NCBI RefSeq assembly: GCF_008806755.1
Contig: NZ_WAAU01000003.1
Coordinates: forward strand, 512,996-576,995
Length of the DNA stretch: 64,000 bases
Origin: Tenacibaculum aiptasiae
GTDB taxonomy: Bacteria; Bacteroidota; Bacteroidia; Flavobacteriales; Flavobacteriaceae
Reading direction: 5' to 3'
The position numbers and the translations under genes are program-made. Below are positions 1-9,859 of the stretch, one piece after another. Below the pieces are notes generated by a model. The model ran no database searches. It was not told the origin of the DNA and saw only the letters and a program-made list of their open reading frames with translations. Each line of letters starts with the position of its first letter. Position 1 is the first letter of the stretch.

Positions 1-1037
1 ATGTAAAATATGACTTAAATAATTTATTTGGAGATACTTCTTGGTTTGATCCTTATGTATATTTAGGGGGAGGATACACTTCTTTAGGAGATAATAGCGA
101 AGGAATGTTAAATGCTGGTTTAGGTTTTAATACTTGGTTTAATGAAAATCTAGGGTTAAACTTCCAGTCAGGAGCTAAGAAAGAGTTTGCAGATAAAGTA
201 AGAGATCACTTTCAACATTCTGTAGGTTTAGTATTCAAATTCGGAGGTAAAGATACTGACGGAGATGGTGTATACGATAAAGATGATGCTTGTCCAGAAG
301 TTGCAGGATTAAAAGAATTCAACGGATGTCCTGATACTGATGGTGATGGAATCAAAGATTCTGATGATGCTTGTCCAGAAGTAGCTGGTTTAGCTGCTTT
401 AAACGGATGCCCTGATACAGATGGTGACGGTATTGCTGATAAAGATGATGCTTGTCCAACTGAAAAAGGAACTAAAGCTAACAACGGATGTCCTGATGCT
501 GACGGAGACGGTGTAGTTGACGGTAAAGATAAGTGTCCTAACACTGCAGGTCCAGCTGAGAATGGTGGATGCCCTTGGCCAGATACTGATGGTGACGGAG
601 TTTTAGATAAAGACGATAAGTGTCCTAAAGTTGCCGGAGTTGCTTCTAACAACGGATGTCCTGAGGTTGTAATTAAAGAAGAAGCTGTAAAGAAATTAAA
701 TGATTTCGCAAGAGCTATCTACTTTAACTCTGGAAGAACTACTTTCAGAACAGGAGTTACTGGTAAATTAGATTTAATTGCTGGTATTATGAAAGAATAT
801 CCAAAAGCTAACTTTAGTATTCAAGGACATACAGATAGCCAAGGTAGAGCTTCAACTAACATGAAGTTATCTCAAAGAAGAGCTAAAGCTGTATTAGATT
901 ACTTAGTAGGTAAAGCTGGAGTTGCTGCTAACAGATTATCATCTCAAGGATTTGGTGAAGATTACCCAATCGCTGATAACAAAACTAGAGCTGGTAGAGC
1001 ACAAAACAGACGTGTAGAGATTAAATTAGTAAAATAA
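1..1037 (+). CDS. OmpA-family outer membrane protein with TSP3 calcium repeats (5' end cut by window)
   Basis: The reading frame is open from base 3, so the gene begins before the window; the first in-window ATG (105) is internal. The visible part has the last strands of a beta-barrel (alternating aromatic and glycine-rich residues), then five thrombospondin type 3 repeats of the DxDGDGxxDxxDxCP type (about 246-660), then an OmpA/MotB-like peptidoglycan-binding domain with the family motif around IQGHTDSQG and a final RRVEIKLVK. The family anchors the outer membrane to peptidoglycan; the acidic repeats bind calcium in homologues. Codon use is strongly biased to a few codons, as in highly expressed outer membrane proteins. 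A strong hairpin terminator follows within 30 nt. Confidence 0.93.
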   Translation, partial: VKYDLNNLFGDTSWFDPYVYLGGGYTSLGDNSEGMLNAGLGFNTWFNENLGLNFQSGAKKEFADKVRDHFQHSVGLVFKFGGKDTDGDGVYDKDDACPEVAGLKEFNGCPDTDGDGIKDSDDACPEVAGLAALNGCPDTDGDGIADKDDACPTEKGTKANNGCPDADGDGVVDGKDKCPNTAGPAENGGCPWPDTDGDGVLDKDDKCPKVAGVASNNGCPEVVIKEEAVKKLNDFARAIYFNSGRTTFRTGVTGKLDLIAGIMKEYPKANFSIQGHTDSQGRASTNMKLSQRRAKAVLDYLVGKAGVAANRLSSQGFGEDYPIADNKTRAGRAQNRRVEIKLVK

Positions 1038-1063
1038 TTTAACCAAAAATATACATAATTGAA

Positions 1064-1088
1064 GCCTCGCATTTGCGAGGCTTTTTTT
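1064..1088 (+). terminator. Intrinsic terminator after the OmpA gene
   Basis: A 7-bp GC-rich stem (GCCTCGC/GCGAGGC) with an ATTT loop is followed at once by a T run. It lies 26 nt after the OmpA stop and separates it from atpD. Confidence 0.9.
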
Positions 1089-1146
1089 ATATGCTTTTTT
1101 TTATGAAAAATAGTTTAAAAGGTTTTTTAAATTCCTTTAAAAAAAT

Positions 1147-1154
1147 TACCTTTG
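1147..1154 (+). promoter_or_regulatory. Bacteroidota -7 promoter box for atpD-atpC
   Basis: TACCTTTG matches the TAnnTTTG consensus of the Bacteroidota housekeeping sigma factor. No clear TTTG -33 box is seen upstream. The predicted leader before atpD is about 55 nt. Confidence 0.6.
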
Positions 1155-1204
1155 CACCTTGAAAAAAGGAGCTAAAGCTCACATAGCAAATTAAATAACT
1201 TTAA

Positions 1205-2728
<1,524 letters not shown>

Positions 2729-2767
2729 TTCAATTAACAATTAACAATAATTAATTCTATTGAAATT

Positions 2768-3061
2768 ATGTTTTTAGAAATTGTAACACCAGAAGCTATT
2801 TTGTTTTCATCTGAGGTAGATTCTGTTACTGTACCAGGTATAAATGGTGAATTCCAGATTTTAAATAATCACGCACCAGTTGTATCTATTTTAAACGAAG
2901 GAACAGTAAAAGTACATGTACATACTCAAGACCATAAAGTTTTTGATGACTTGCATGGTAGTATTGTAAGTTTACCAGAAGATGATAAAGTTTTAACTTT
3001 AAGTATAAAGTCTGGAACTTTAGAAATGAAAGAAAATAAAGCAATTATTCTAGCAGACTAA
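2768..3061 (+). CDS. atpC: F0F1 ATP synthase subunit epsilon
   Basis: Central-stalk subunit that couples rotation to catalysis. At 97 residues it holds only the N-terminal beta-sandwich domain (EIVTPEAILFSSEVDSVTVPGINGEFQILNNHAPVVS is the diagnostic start region); the C-terminal helical hairpin that inhibits ATP hydrolysis in longer epsilon subunits is missing, as is common in Bacteroidota. It lies 39 nt after atpD, shares its promoter, and is followed by a strong terminator. Confidence 0.95.
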   Translation: MFLEIVTPEAILFSSEVDSVTVPGINGEFQILNNHAPVVSILNEGTVKVHVHTQDHKVFDDLHGSIVSLPEDDKVLTLSIKSGTLEMKENKAIILAD

Positions 3062-3081
3062 TTGATTTAAATAATAAGAAA

Positions 3082-3109
3082 AAGCCAAACATAGTGTTTG
3101 GCTTTTTTT
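3082..3109 (+). terminator. Intrinsic terminator after atpC
   Basis: AGCCAAACA pairs with TGTTTGGCT across a 3-nt loop and is followed by seven T. It begins about 20 nt after the atpC stop and closes the atpD-atpC unit. Confidence 0.92.
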
Positions 3110-3141
3110 GTTTTATAAATCATTAAACTATCGAAATTAAT

Positions 3142-3149
3142 TATCTTTG
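3142..3149 (+). promoter_or_regulatory. -7 promoter box of tatA, 5 nt before the start codon
   Basis: TATCTTTG is a perfect TAnnTTTG match ending 5 nt before the tatA ATG. With a start site about 5-7 nt after the box, the mRNA would be leaderless. Confidence 0.6.
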
Positions 3150-3154
3150 TACTT

Positions 3155-3433
3155 ATGAACGGAATATTTTTATTTATAGGAGGGCCTGAGATTTTTGTAA
3201 TCTTATTATTAGTGGTGATGTTATTTGGAGCAGATAAAATTCCTGAAATAGCAAGAGGATTAGGAAAAGGTATGCGACAAATTAAAGACGCAACTAACGA
3301 TATTAAAAAAGAAATAAACGATAGCGCCAAAAATCAAGGTATTGATACCGATTTTGTAAGAGATATAAATAAAGAAGTAAATGAAGTTAAAGAAAATATA
3401 GATGACTTCACAGGACCGATTAAAAGAAGATAA
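3155..3433 (+). CDS. tatA: Twin-arginine translocase subunit TatA
   Basis: Pore-forming component of the Tat pathway that exports folded proteins across the inner membrane. The 92-residue protein has the family layout: a short N-terminal membrane helix (about 8-25) with the GGPEI start, a FGADKIPEIARGLGKG hinge and amphipathic helix (about 25-45), then a charged, mostly acidic tail. TatB-like length is excluded because the tail is short. No tatC lies alongside. It ends 6 nt from the convergent O-methyltransferase with no room for a separate terminator. Confidence 0.93.
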   Translation: MNGIFLFIGGPEIFVILLLVVMLFGADKIPEIARGLGKGMRQIKDATNDIKKEINDSAKNQGIDTDFVRDINKEVNEVKENIDDFTGPIKRR

Positions 3434-3439
3434 AAACTT

Positions 3440-4081
3440 TTATTTTACTCGGCTTATAGTCAAACCATCTCTAATTGGTAATAATACGGTTTCTAAGCGA
3501 TCATCTTCATTTAACTTTCTATTATACTCTAAAAGAATTTTTGTGTCAATATCCTTAGGATTTAAAGCTTCTACTACTTTACCACTCCAAAGTACATTGT
3601 CAGATAAAATGATCCCACCAGTATTCATTTTATCGATAATTAAATCAAAATAATTTAAGTAATTAGATTTATCTGCATCAATAAATACTAAATCAAAGGT
3701 GTCATCTATAGAAGGAATAATATCTATAGCATTTCCTATAATTTGCTTGATTTGTTCTCTAAATTCAGATTTTTGAAAGTATTTATATTGAAGCTCTTCC
3801 AGTTCTTCATTCTTATCAATAGTATAGAGAATCCCTTCTTTTTGTAAACCTTCGGCTAAACATAAAGCAGAATATCCAGTATAGGTTCCAATTTCTAAAA
3901 TAGATTTGGGTTGAATTAATTTAGATATCATAGATAACACTCTGCCTTGAAAAGCACCACTTAACATTCTTGGATTTAATATTTTTTGCCAAGTTTCTCT
4001 TGTTAATTCTTGAAGGATTTGAGGCTCTTGTTGAGAATGACTAACAACGTAATCATCAATTTTTTCAGGAAGAAAATGCAT
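3440..4081 (-). CDS. Class I SAM-dependent O-methyltransferase (COMT/CCoAOMT type)
   Basis: The 213-residue protein matches the small bacterial catechol/caffeoyl-CoA O-methyltransferase family (Methyltransf_3). The SAM-binding motif ILEIGTYTGYSALCLAEGL lies at about 61-79, the acidic motif YTIDKNEE at about 86, and the metal/substrate motif LVFIDADKSNY at about 131-141. Members use SAM and a divalent metal to methylate ortho-diphenols; the substrate here is unknown. It is transcribed alone, with its own promoter, against tatA. Confidence 0.88.
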   Translation of the reverse strand: MHFLPEKIDDYVVSHSQQEPQILQELTRETWQKILNPRMLSGAFQGRVLSMISKLIQPKSILEIGTYTGYSALCLAEGLQKEGILYTIDKNEELEELQYKYFQKSEFREQIKQIIGNAIDIIPSIDDTFDLVFIDADKSNYLNYFDLIIDKMNTGGIILSDNVLWSGKVVEALNPKDIDTKILLEYNRKLNEDDRLETVLLPIRDGLTISRVK

Positions 4082-4097
4082 GAATATATTTTTAAAT

Positions 4098-4105
4098 CAA
4101 AGGTA
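4098..4105 (-). promoter_or_regulatory. -7 promoter box of the O-methyltransferase gene
   Basis: TACCTTTG on the minus strand, 16 nt before the start codon, giving a leader of about 10 nt. The box sits against the T run of the terminator of the preceding gene. Confidence 0.55.
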
Positions 4106-4106
4106 T

Positions 4107-4142
4107 AAAAAAACGGAATCTATTGTAGCATAAATTCCGTTT
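4107..4142 (-). terminator. Terminator after the sigma/zinc-finger pair
   Basis: On the minus strand AAACGGAAT and its complement form a 9-bp stem with a 14-nt loop, followed by seven T. It lies 46 nt after the 86-residue gene. Confidence 0.7.
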
Positions 4143-4188
4143 CAATCTAACAAAAAATCAAAAATTGATCTTATTCAGATCAAAGTCG

Positions 4189-4449
4189 TTAATTAAATTG
4201 ACTTAATTGTTCCTTTAAAGCTTCTTTATCTTTATTAGATAAACACTGTGTTTCGTTTTTACAATCATTAGCTTTCATTTTAAAAATGTGTGTCATCTTT
4301 TTATTCTGTTTAGAATATAAAGCACAAACTTTGCAAACTAAAATATGCCAATTAAGTTGTAATTTCTCGTAAAATGAAGCTTCACCATATTGTGCTTTAT
4401 CACAAATAGTAGTAGCTTCATCGCATGTTATTTTAAAATTTTTAAACAT
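4189..4449 (-). CDS. Small Cys/His protein, putative anti-sigma factor partner of the adjacent ECF sigma
   Basis: An 86-residue protein encoded 6 nt downstream of the ECF sigma gene. It contains Cys9 and the cluster H35-x3-C39-x2-C42, the arrangement of the zinc-associated anti-sigma (ZAS/zf-HC2) fold. There is no membrane segment, so it would be a soluble sensor if it is an anti-sigma factor. A second cysteine pair (about 62 and 68) lies in the charged C-terminal third. The role is inferred from motif and position; I do not recognise a characterised homologue. Confidence 0.7.
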   Translation of the reverse strand: MFKNFKITCDEATTICDKAQYGEASFYEKLQLNWHILVCKVCALYSKQNKKMTHIFKMKANDCKNETQCLSNKDKEALKEQLSQFN

Positions 4450-4455
4450 TGTTTT

Positions 4456-5028
4456 TTACTTATTAAACCAGTTCTTTTCCATACAGTTTCTTAGCTGAGT
4501 TCTCGCTCTATGAATAATAACCCATAGGTTCGACGGAGTGATATCTAATTCCTTACAAATTTCTTCAGTTTCAAATTCTTGAATAGTTTTCATCCTAAAA
4601 ACCATAGCATATTTTTCAGGAAGATGTCCTATACATTCATCTATTTGAGACTTCAATTCGTTGTTTTCAATACTCTTTTCAGCTTCATTATTCCAAGACT
4701 GAGGTACACGTTCCTCAATCCAGTTACCTTCATTTTCACCATTATCATAAAAATTCATTCTAACTTCAGCTTGACCTTTTTTAGAATTAATTTTTCGATA
4801 ATAGTCAATTATTTTTCTCTTTAAAATTGAAACTAACCAAGTTCTCTCGGTTGATTTACCTTCAAAGTTTTTCGCAGATTTAAGTCCAGCAAAAAATGTT
4901 TCTTGGACTAAATCTTTAGCTATATTGGAATCATTAACACGAACTATAGCATAATTAAATAAATAATCAGCATAGTTATCTACCCATTTATTTGGAGATA
5001 AAGTGTTGGATTTATCAGTTCGGTTCAT
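4456..5028 (-). CDS. ECF RNA polymerase sigma factor
   Basis: A 190-residue sigma-70 family protein with only regions 2 and 4. Region 2 is seen in DYLFNYAIVRVNDSNIAKDLVQETFFAGLKS (about 21-51) and RTWLVSILKRKIIDYYRK (about 62-79), and region 4 in LPEKYAMVFRMKTIQEFETEEICKELDITPSNLWVIIHRARTQLR (about 136-180), whose last helix reads -35 DNA. It is followed by the small Cys/His protein in a two-gene unit, the normal sigma then anti-sigma order. It has a housekeeping-type -7 box, so it need not be autoregulated. Confidence 0.92.
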   Translation of the reverse strand: MNRTDKSNTLSPNKWVDNYADYLFNYAIVRVNDSNIAKDLVQETFFAGLKSAKNFEGKSTERTWLVSILKRKIIDYYRKINSKKGQAEVRMNFYDNGENEGNWIEERVPQSWNNEAEKSIENNELKSQIDECIGHLPEKYAMVFRMKTIQEFETEEICKELDITPSNLWVIIHRARTQLRNCMEKNWFNK

Positions 5029-5033
5029 TGCGT

Positions 5034-5041
5034 CAAATATA
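5034..5041 (-). promoter_or_regulatory. -7 promoter box of the ECF sigma gene at 5028, 5 nt before ATG
   Basis: TATATTTG on the minus strand ends 5 nt before the start codon, again predicting a leaderless transcript. Confidence 0.55.
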
Positions 5042-5050
5042 AGCTATTTT

Positions 5051-5968
5051 TTATTTAAATGTAGTCTGATAAATCCTACTTAATCCATTAGGATTAATAT
5101 TTACGTAATTAATAATTTCGGTTAATTTTTTTCTCTTTTTAAAGCTTTTAGGAATTGAACTTTTATTAGTGGTATAATAAAGAACATTATTCTTCATATC
5201 CACAAACGGACAATAATCTAGTTTTCTTGAATTAATACCATTTTGTAAATGTTCAGCAGGTAACCAATTATTGTTTTTATCTTTTCTACTTATGTACAAA
5301 TCGCCACGTCCTAAATCATCTTTTCTTCCATAAGAAGTAAATATTATAAAACTTTCATCCGGTGCTACAAAAGCGTTAAATTCATATTTTTCTGAATTTA
5401 TCTTATTACTTAAAGAGGTAGGATTAGTATACTCTCCATCTATAAATCTACTAACATAAATATCTTCTTTTCCTTTTGAATTTTCATATTGAGCAGTAAA
5501 GAAAAGATCTCCCTTATTTGTAACAGAGGGATAAAATTCGTCTTTAGAAGTATTAACTATAGCGCCAATATTTTTAGGTTCTGACCAATTATCCGAAAGG
5601 TTATTTCTGGTAACATACCATATATCCATGTCTTTTTTTACTTCTGAAGAATTATTATTAACCCTATTTGAAGCAAAAAACAGTTTTAAACCATCAGGAG
5701 ATAAAAAAGGTTCTAAATCTTTATGCTGTCCAGAAAAAGCTACAGCTTCAGGTTTAGTCCATTTGCCATTTATTTTTTTAGAAAAAGCAATAAATGAATA
5801 TTCTTTAGCATAACTTTCAACAGTAAAATAAAATTCATCTCCACTTTTACTCATAGAAAAGTCTCTCACGTTAGGCAAATCTTTAAATAACTTTGGTAAA
5901 AACATTTTAGGATTTTGAGAAAACCCTATGCTTGATATTAAAAAACAAAAAAGTAAGTATTTCTTCAT
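5051..5968 (-). CDS. Exported PD40/TolB-like beta-propeller protein
   Basis: A 305-residue protein with a signal peptide (MKKYLLFCFLISSIGFSQ, cleavage about residue 18). It has several PD40-type repeats: DLEPFLSPDGLKLFFASNR, DEFYPSVTNKGDLFFTAQ, YEFNAFVAPDESFIIFTSYG and LDYCPFVDMKNNVLYYTTN. These build a TolB-like propeller in the periplasm or at the outer membrane; the ligand is unknown. It begins 4 nt after the stop of the NTF2-like gene, so the two are co-transcribed. No T9SS tail or lipobox is present. Confidence 0.82.
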   Translation of the reverse strand: MKKYLLFCFLISSIGFSQNPKMFLPKLFKDLPNVRDFSMSKSGDEFYFTVESYAKEYSFIAFSKKINGKWTKPEAVAFSGQHKDLEPFLSPDGLKLFFASNRVNNNSSEVKKDMDIWYVTRNNLSDNWSEPKNIGAIVNTSKDEFYPSVTNKGDLFFTAQYENSKGKEDIYVSRFIDGEYTNPTSLSNKINSEKYEFNAFVAPDESFIIFTSYGRKDDLGRGDLYISRKDKNNNWLPAEHLQNGINSRKLDYCPFVDMKNNVLYYTTNKSSIPKSFKKRKKLTEIINYVNINPNGLSRIYQTTFK

Positions 5969-5972
5969 TAAA

Positions 5973-6446
5973 CTATTTTTTTACAGATTTACAACTACTT
6001 CTACGCCTCATGTCTACTAAATAAATAATTTCCCATTTTCCATTATTATAAAATAGTTGAAAAGAATTGGCTCCACAATGACTAAACTTATCATTAAAAT
6101 AGAATTCATAAGGAGTCCAAACCGAGGCTAAATTACCGTCCACTTTAATATCGTATGACAAAAGTTTTTCAAAATATTTGTGTTCAGGTTTTTTATCTGC
6201 AATTTTTGCTAGAAGATTTTCTCTGCTTTCAGTAGCCAACTTTTTTTCACCCTTTTTGTTGGTAAAAGTCGTTTGTATTTTAACAGAAGAATGAAGTGTC
6301 TTGCCAACAATAGCACTATCACCTTTGTGAAGTCCTTCAAAAAAAGTATCGATAGTTTTTTTAATCATATCGTGTTCATTTTTGCTTTGAGCATTAGCAA
6401 CACTTGTAAGAATAAGTACTATTAGGACAGTAGTAATTTTATGCAT
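5973..6446 (-). CDS. Exported NTF2-like protein (DUF4440/SnoaL-like)
   Basis: A 157-residue protein with a signal peptide ending around ANAQ (residue 20). After it comes a single cone-shaped NTF2-like domain: MIKKTIDTFFEGLHKGD at the start, VDGNLASVWTPYEFYFNDKFSHCG in the middle and a last strand FQLFYNNGKWEIIYLVDMRR. The family covers enzymes and ligand-binding proteins, so no substrate is proposed. First gene of a two-gene unit with the PD40 protein. Confidence 0.78.
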   Translation of the reverse strand: MHKITTVLIVLILTSVANAQSKNEHDMIKKTIDTFFEGLHKGDSAIVGKTLHSSVKIQTTFTNKKGEKKLATESRENLLAKIADKKPEHKYFEKLLSYDIKVDGNLASVWTPYEFYFNDKFSHCGANSFQLFYNNGKWEIIYLVDMRRRSSCKSVKK

Positions 6447-6583
6447 ATTTGTTAGAATTTAGATAGTAAAGCTATTAAAAAAGAAAAGAGAGAAAATATA
6501 ATTAACAGAAGATTAACTAGTTTTCTATGAATTGAATAATAATAGAAGTTCCTTAAAGTAAATTGTTCAATAGAATAAATGTG

Positions 6584-6591
6584 TATTTTTA
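6584..6591 (+). promoter_or_regulatory. Promoter of panB
   Basis: TATTTTTA (one mismatch to TAnnTTTG) is preceded 18 nt upstream by TTG (6563-6565), acceptable Bacteroidota spacing. The leader would be about 15 nt. Confidence 0.45.
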
Positions 6592-6612
6592 CAGACTAGA
6601 AAATTAAAAACA

Positions 6613-7431
6613 ATGTCAGTAGCTAAAAAACAATACAAAAGAATTACCACAAAATCATTAGTTGAGATGAAAGCTAATGGAGAAAAAATATCCATGCTTA
6701 CTGCCTATGATTATACAATGGCAAAAATTGTTGATGGAGCTGGAGTTGATGTGATTTTAGTTGGAGATTCAGCTTCGAATGTAATGGCTGGGCATGAAAC
6801 AACTTTGCCAATTACATTAGATCAAATGATTTATCATGCAAGTTCTGTAATTAGAGCAGCAGAACGTAGTTTGGTAGTTGTTGATTTACCTTTTGGAACG
6901 TATCAAGGAAATTCTAAAAGTGCTTTAGAATCTGCCATTAAAGTAATGAAAGAGTCTGGAGGACATGCAGTAAAGTTAGAAGGAGGAAGTGAGATTGCTG
7001 AATCAATTTCTAGAATTTTAACAGCAGGAATTCCTGTTATGGGTCATTTAGGATTAACACCTCAATCTATTTATAAATTTGGTACGTACACAGTAAGAGC
7101 AAAAGAAGAAGAGGAAGCCAATAAGTTATTAGAAGACGCAAAATTATTAGAAAAATTAGGATGTTTTGCTCTGGTTTTAGAAAAAGTTCCTGCAGTTTTA
7201 GCAGAAAAAGTAGCTAAGAGTTTAACGATTCCTGTTATTGGAATTGGAGCAGGTGGTGGAGTAGATGGACAAGTACTAGTAACACACGATATGCTTGGAA
7301 TGACACATGAGTTTAATCCTCGTTTTTTACGTAGATATTTAGACTTGTATGGAGAAATGACAAACGCTTTTCAAAGCTATATAGAAGATGTGAAGTCGCA
7401 AGATTTCCCTAATGAAAAAGAGCAATATTAA
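6613..7431 (+). CDS. panB: 3-methyl-2-oxobutanoate hydroxymethyltransferase (ketopantoate hydroxymethyltransferase)
   Basis: First committed step of pantothenate/coenzyme A synthesis: transfers a hydroxymethyl group from 5,10-methylene-tetrahydrofolate to 2-ketoisovalerate. The 272-residue TIM-barrel protein shows the metal and substrate motifs [20 protein letters not shown] (about 50-69), VKLEGG (about 120-125) and VLEKVP (about 187-192), and the C-terminal HDMLGM segment. Length is normal. panC and panD are not adjacent. It has its own promoter and terminator. Confidence 0.97.
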   Translation: MSVAKKQYKRITTKSLVEMKANGEKISMLTAYDYTMAKIVDGAGVDVILVGDSASNVMAGHETTLPITLDQMIYHASSVIRAAERSLVVVDLPFGTYQGNSKSALESAIKVMKESGGHAVKLEGGSEIAESISRILTAGIPVMGHLGLTPQSIYKFGTYTVRAKEEEEANKLLEDAKLLEKLGCFALVLEKVPAVLAEKVAKSLTIPVIGIGAGGGVDGQVLVTHDMLGMTHEFNPRFLRRYLDLYGEMTNAFQSYIEDVKSQDFPNEKEQY

Positions 7432-7441
7432 CTATTACAAG

Positions 7442-7465
7442 CCTTCTGATTAAGAAGGTTTTTTT
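7442..7465 (+). terminator. Terminator after panB
   Basis: CCTTCT and AGAAGG form a 6-bp stem with a 5-nt loop, followed by seven T, 10 nt after the panB stop and 10 nt before the next gene. Probably only partly effective. Confidence 0.65.
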
Positions 7466-7474
7466 ATATTTAAA

Positions 7475-8431
7475 ATGAAAATACTTCACTTAGATTCAAA
7501 TCATTCATTATTATTAAATCAGTTAAACGATTTAGGTTTTATAAATGAGGAAGATTATACTTCAACAAAGTCAGAAATAGAAGCAAAAATTCATCAATAC
7601 GATGGGGTTATTATTCGAAGTAGATTTACAATTGATCAACAATTTTTAGATAAAGCAACAAATCTAAAATTTATAGGTAGAGTTGGAGCAGGTTTGGAGA
7701 ATATAGATTGTAATTATGCTGAAGAAAAAGGAGTTTATTTAATTTCAGCACCAGAAGGAAATAGAAATGCTGTTGGAGAACATACATTGGGTATGTTGCT
7801 TTCTCTTTTTAATAAACTGAATAAAGCAGATGCCGAGGTAAGAAAAGGAAAATGGCTACGAGAAAATAATAGAGGAATTGAGTTAGATGGAAAAATAGTA
7901 GGTTTAATAGGTTATGGAAACATGGGGAAAGCTTTTGCTAAAAAGTTAAGAGGTTTTGATGTAGAAGTAATTTGTTATGATATAAAACCAAATGTTGGAG
8001 ACGAGAATTGTAAGCAAGTATCATTGGAAGAATTACAAGAAAAAGCAGATGTTTTAAGTCTTCATACTCCTCAGACAGAATTGACTATAAATATGGTGAA
8101 TTCTACATTTATTAATCAATTCTCAAAACCTTTTTGGATACTTAACACAGCAAGAGGAAAATCAATAGTAACGGAAGATCTAGTAGAAGCTCTAAAAAAT
8201 AAAAAAGTTTTAGGAGCTGGTTTAGATGTTTTAGAATATGAGAAAAAGTCATTTGAAAATTTATTTCAGAAAAAAGACATTTCAGGAAAAGTAGAAATGC
8301 CAGAAGCGTTTCAGTATTTAATTAATGCGGAAAATGTAATTCTTTCTCCGCATGTGGCAGGCTGGACTATAGAAAGTAAAGAAAAGTTAGCGCAAACAAT
8401 AGTTGATAAGATTAAAGCAAAGTTTTGTTAA
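7475..8431 (+). CDS. D-2-hydroxyacid dehydrogenase, NAD-dependent (SerA-like)
   Basis: A 318-residue D-isomer-specific 2-hydroxyacid dehydrogenase. The Rossmann motif GYGNMG lies at about 147-152, and the catalytic triad is Arg227 (NTARGKS), Glu254 (GLDVLEYE) and His293 (SPHVAGWT). It lacks the C-terminal ACT domain of long phosphoglycerate dehydrogenases, so it could act on 3-phosphoglycerate, erythronate-4-phosphate or another 2-hydroxyacid. It lies between panB and a regulator, too far from serine or pyridoxine genes to decide. Ketopantoate reduction uses a different family. Confidence 0.88.
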   Translation: MKILHLDSNHSLLLNQLNDLGFINEEDYTSTKSEIEAKIHQYDGVIIRSRFTIDQQFLDKATNLKFIGRVGAGLENIDCNYAEEKGVYLISAPEGNRNAVGEHTLGMLLSLFNKLNKADAEVRKGKWLRENNRGIELDGKIVGLIGYGNMGKAFAKKLRGFDVEVICYDIKPNVGDENCKQVSLEELQEKADVLSLHTPQTELTINMVNSTFINQFSKPFWILNTARGKSIVTEDLVEALKNKKVLGAGLDVLEYEKKSFENLFQKKDISGKVEMPEAFQYLINAENVILSPHVAGWTIESKEKLAQTIVDKIKAKFC

Positions 8432-8440
8432 CTTGACGAA

Positions 8441-8851
8441 ATGAGAAAAACGGTTTTCATTTTTAGTGCGCTTATTTTAGCTTTATTTTTTCTTTTTGAA
8501 ATTAGTAAATATGCTGTTGTTTCAGGAAGTTTAAAAACTGAAATAATAATTGGATTTATAGCTGTGATTTTCTTTTTTATTGGAATTTATATCAATAAAA
8601 AGAGTTTGAATAAATCAAAAGTTATATCTACAGAAATAAATCATAAAAAAATAGAAGAACTGAGTATAACCAAGAGAGAGTATGAGGTACTTCAAAAAAT
8701 AGCAGAAGGATTGTCAAATAAAGAAATAGCGGAGTCTTTATTTTTATCAGAAAGCACAATAAAAACTCATGTGTCAAATATTCTTGTAAAACTAAATTCT
8801 AAACGAAGAACTCAAGCAGTTCAAGTAGCAAAATCTCTTCAAATTTTATAA
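8441..8851 (+). CDS. Membrane-anchored LuxR-type transcription regulator
   Basis: A 136-residue protein with two N-terminal membrane helices (about 5-22 and 31-50) and a cytoplasmic LuxR/GerE helix-turn-helix domain ([20 protein letters not shown] about 72-91, then [20 protein letters not shown]). There is no receiver domain. It begins 9 nt after the dehydrogenase stop and precedes the DUF4199 membrane protein. A regulator tethered to the membrane could sense a membrane signal or be released by proteolysis; that is inference. Confidence 0.85.
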   Translation: MRKTVFIFSALILALFFLFEISKYAVVSGSLKTEIIIGFIAVIFFFIGIYINKKSLNKSKVISTEINHKKIEELSITKREYEVLQKIAEGLSNKEIAESLFLSESTIKTHVSNILVKLNSKRRTQAVQVAKSLQIL

Positions 8852-8932
8852 AAATATGTTTTTGGTACTTTAGTATGAGCTTGTTTTTGAAGGTATTCTT
8901 TAGTTTTAACAGAAATTTAAAAAGATACTCAA

Positions 8933-9394
8933 ATGAAAAGCACAATACTAAAGTATGGAGTTTATGGTTTTTTAACAGGCCTTATAGTTTTTACTCTTCA
9001 CCTTGTTTTAGGGATTGAAAACTTAGATTACGGTACGAATGAAATATTAGGATACATCTCAATATTTATATCACTATCGTTTATTTATTTCGGAATAAAA
9101 CATTATCGAGATAATGTTAATAATGGAATTATTTCATTAGGAAAAGCTATAACTATTGGAACACTTATTTCTTTAATGGTAGGAATAGGAATTGGTATAG
9201 CAGATTTTATATATACAGAATTTATAAATCCCGACTTTTTTAAAAGTTATGAAGATATGCTAATAAAACAAGGTAGAGAAGCAGAAATAATTGAAATGAC
9301 AAGTACCACTGCTGCTCTATTTATGATAGTTTTGGTTAGTATAATAGGATTTATTATATCTTTATTGTCAGCCTTATTTTTACAACGTAAATAA
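8933..9394 (+). CDS. DUF4199 four-helix membrane protein
   Basis: A 153-residue protein with four predicted membrane helices (about 8-27, 36-55, 70-92 and 123-148) and a conserved-looking loop with FINPDFFKSYEDMLIKQG between helices 3 and 4. This layout is that of the DUF4199 family, found almost only in Bacteroidota; its function is unknown. It follows the membrane-linked LuxR-type regulator by 81 nt, and the two may be a functional pair. Seven nucleotides separate it from the DUF1801 gene. Confidence 0.8.
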   Translation: MKSTILKYGVYGFLTGLIVFTLHLVLGIENLDYGTNEILGYISIFISLSFIYFGIKHYRDNVNNGIISLGKAITIGTLISLMVGIGIGIADFIYTEFINPDFFKSYEDMLIKQGREAEIIEMTSTTAALFMIVLVSIIGFIISLLSALFLQRK

Positions 9395-9400
9395 ATCATT

Positions 9401-9859
9401 ATGCAGTATAAAGCCGATACACCAGAAGAATATATTGCCCAAATTCCTGAGGAAAGACAAGTAATTATGGAAAGATTACGTAAAACAATTAAAGAGAATC
9501 TTCCAAAAGGTTTTGAAGAAGGAATTAATTATAATATGATTGGTTATTACGTGCCACATTCAATTTATCCAGATGGATATCATTGCGATACCAGTTTACC
9601 TTTACCATTTATGAATATTGCTTCACAGAAAAATTCAATTAATTTATATCACAGCGGAATTTATGCTAAGAAAGAATTATTAGATTGGTTTGTGGCTGAA
9701 TATCCTAAACATTGTAAAAGAAAATTAGATATGGGTAAAAGCTGTATACGATTTAAAAAAATAGAAGAAATTCCATTTGATTTAATAGCAGAATTAACTA
9801 CAAAAATGACGGTAGAAGAATGGATAGGTATTTATGAAACAAATGTAAAAAAGAAATAA
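9401..9859 (+). CDS. DUF1801 (YdhG-like) domain protein
   Basis: A 152-residue soluble protein. The start YKADTPEEYIAQIPEERQ, the central GFEEGINYNMIGYYVP and the final GKSCIRFKKIEEIPFDLIAEL are typical of the DUF1801/YdhG family (SufE/NifU-like fold reported for relatives), whose biochemical role is not established. It is directly followed, with no gap, by the VOC-family gene, so both are translated from one mRNA. Confidence 0.8.
   Translation: MQYKADTPEEYIAQIPEERQVIMERLRKTIKENLPKGFEEGINYNMIGYYVPHSIYPDGYHCDTSLPLPFMNIASQKNSINLYHSGIYAKKELLDWFVAEYPKHCKRKLDMGKSCIRFKKIEEIPFDLIAELTTKMTVEEWIGIYETNVKKK

Noticed and set aside
212..652. A 146-codon open frame on the minus strand opposite the OmpA TSP3 repeats
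   Set aside because: It is the antisense shadow of the DxDGDG repeats; its Ser/Pro-rich product merely mirrors the repeat codons.
246..660. Regularly spaced DNA repeats that look like a repeat array
   Set aside because: They are in-frame thrombospondin type 3 protein repeats of an outer membrane protein, not CRISPR or intergenic repeats.
3402..3653. An 83-codon plus-strand open frame overlapping the tatA end and the methyltransferase gene
   Set aside because: It is antisense to conserved methyltransferase sequence and has no promoter or family resemblance.
8852..8932. Possible promoter for the DUF4199 gene
   Set aside because: Several T-rich near matches occur, but none gives a convincing TAnnTTTG with sensible spacing.
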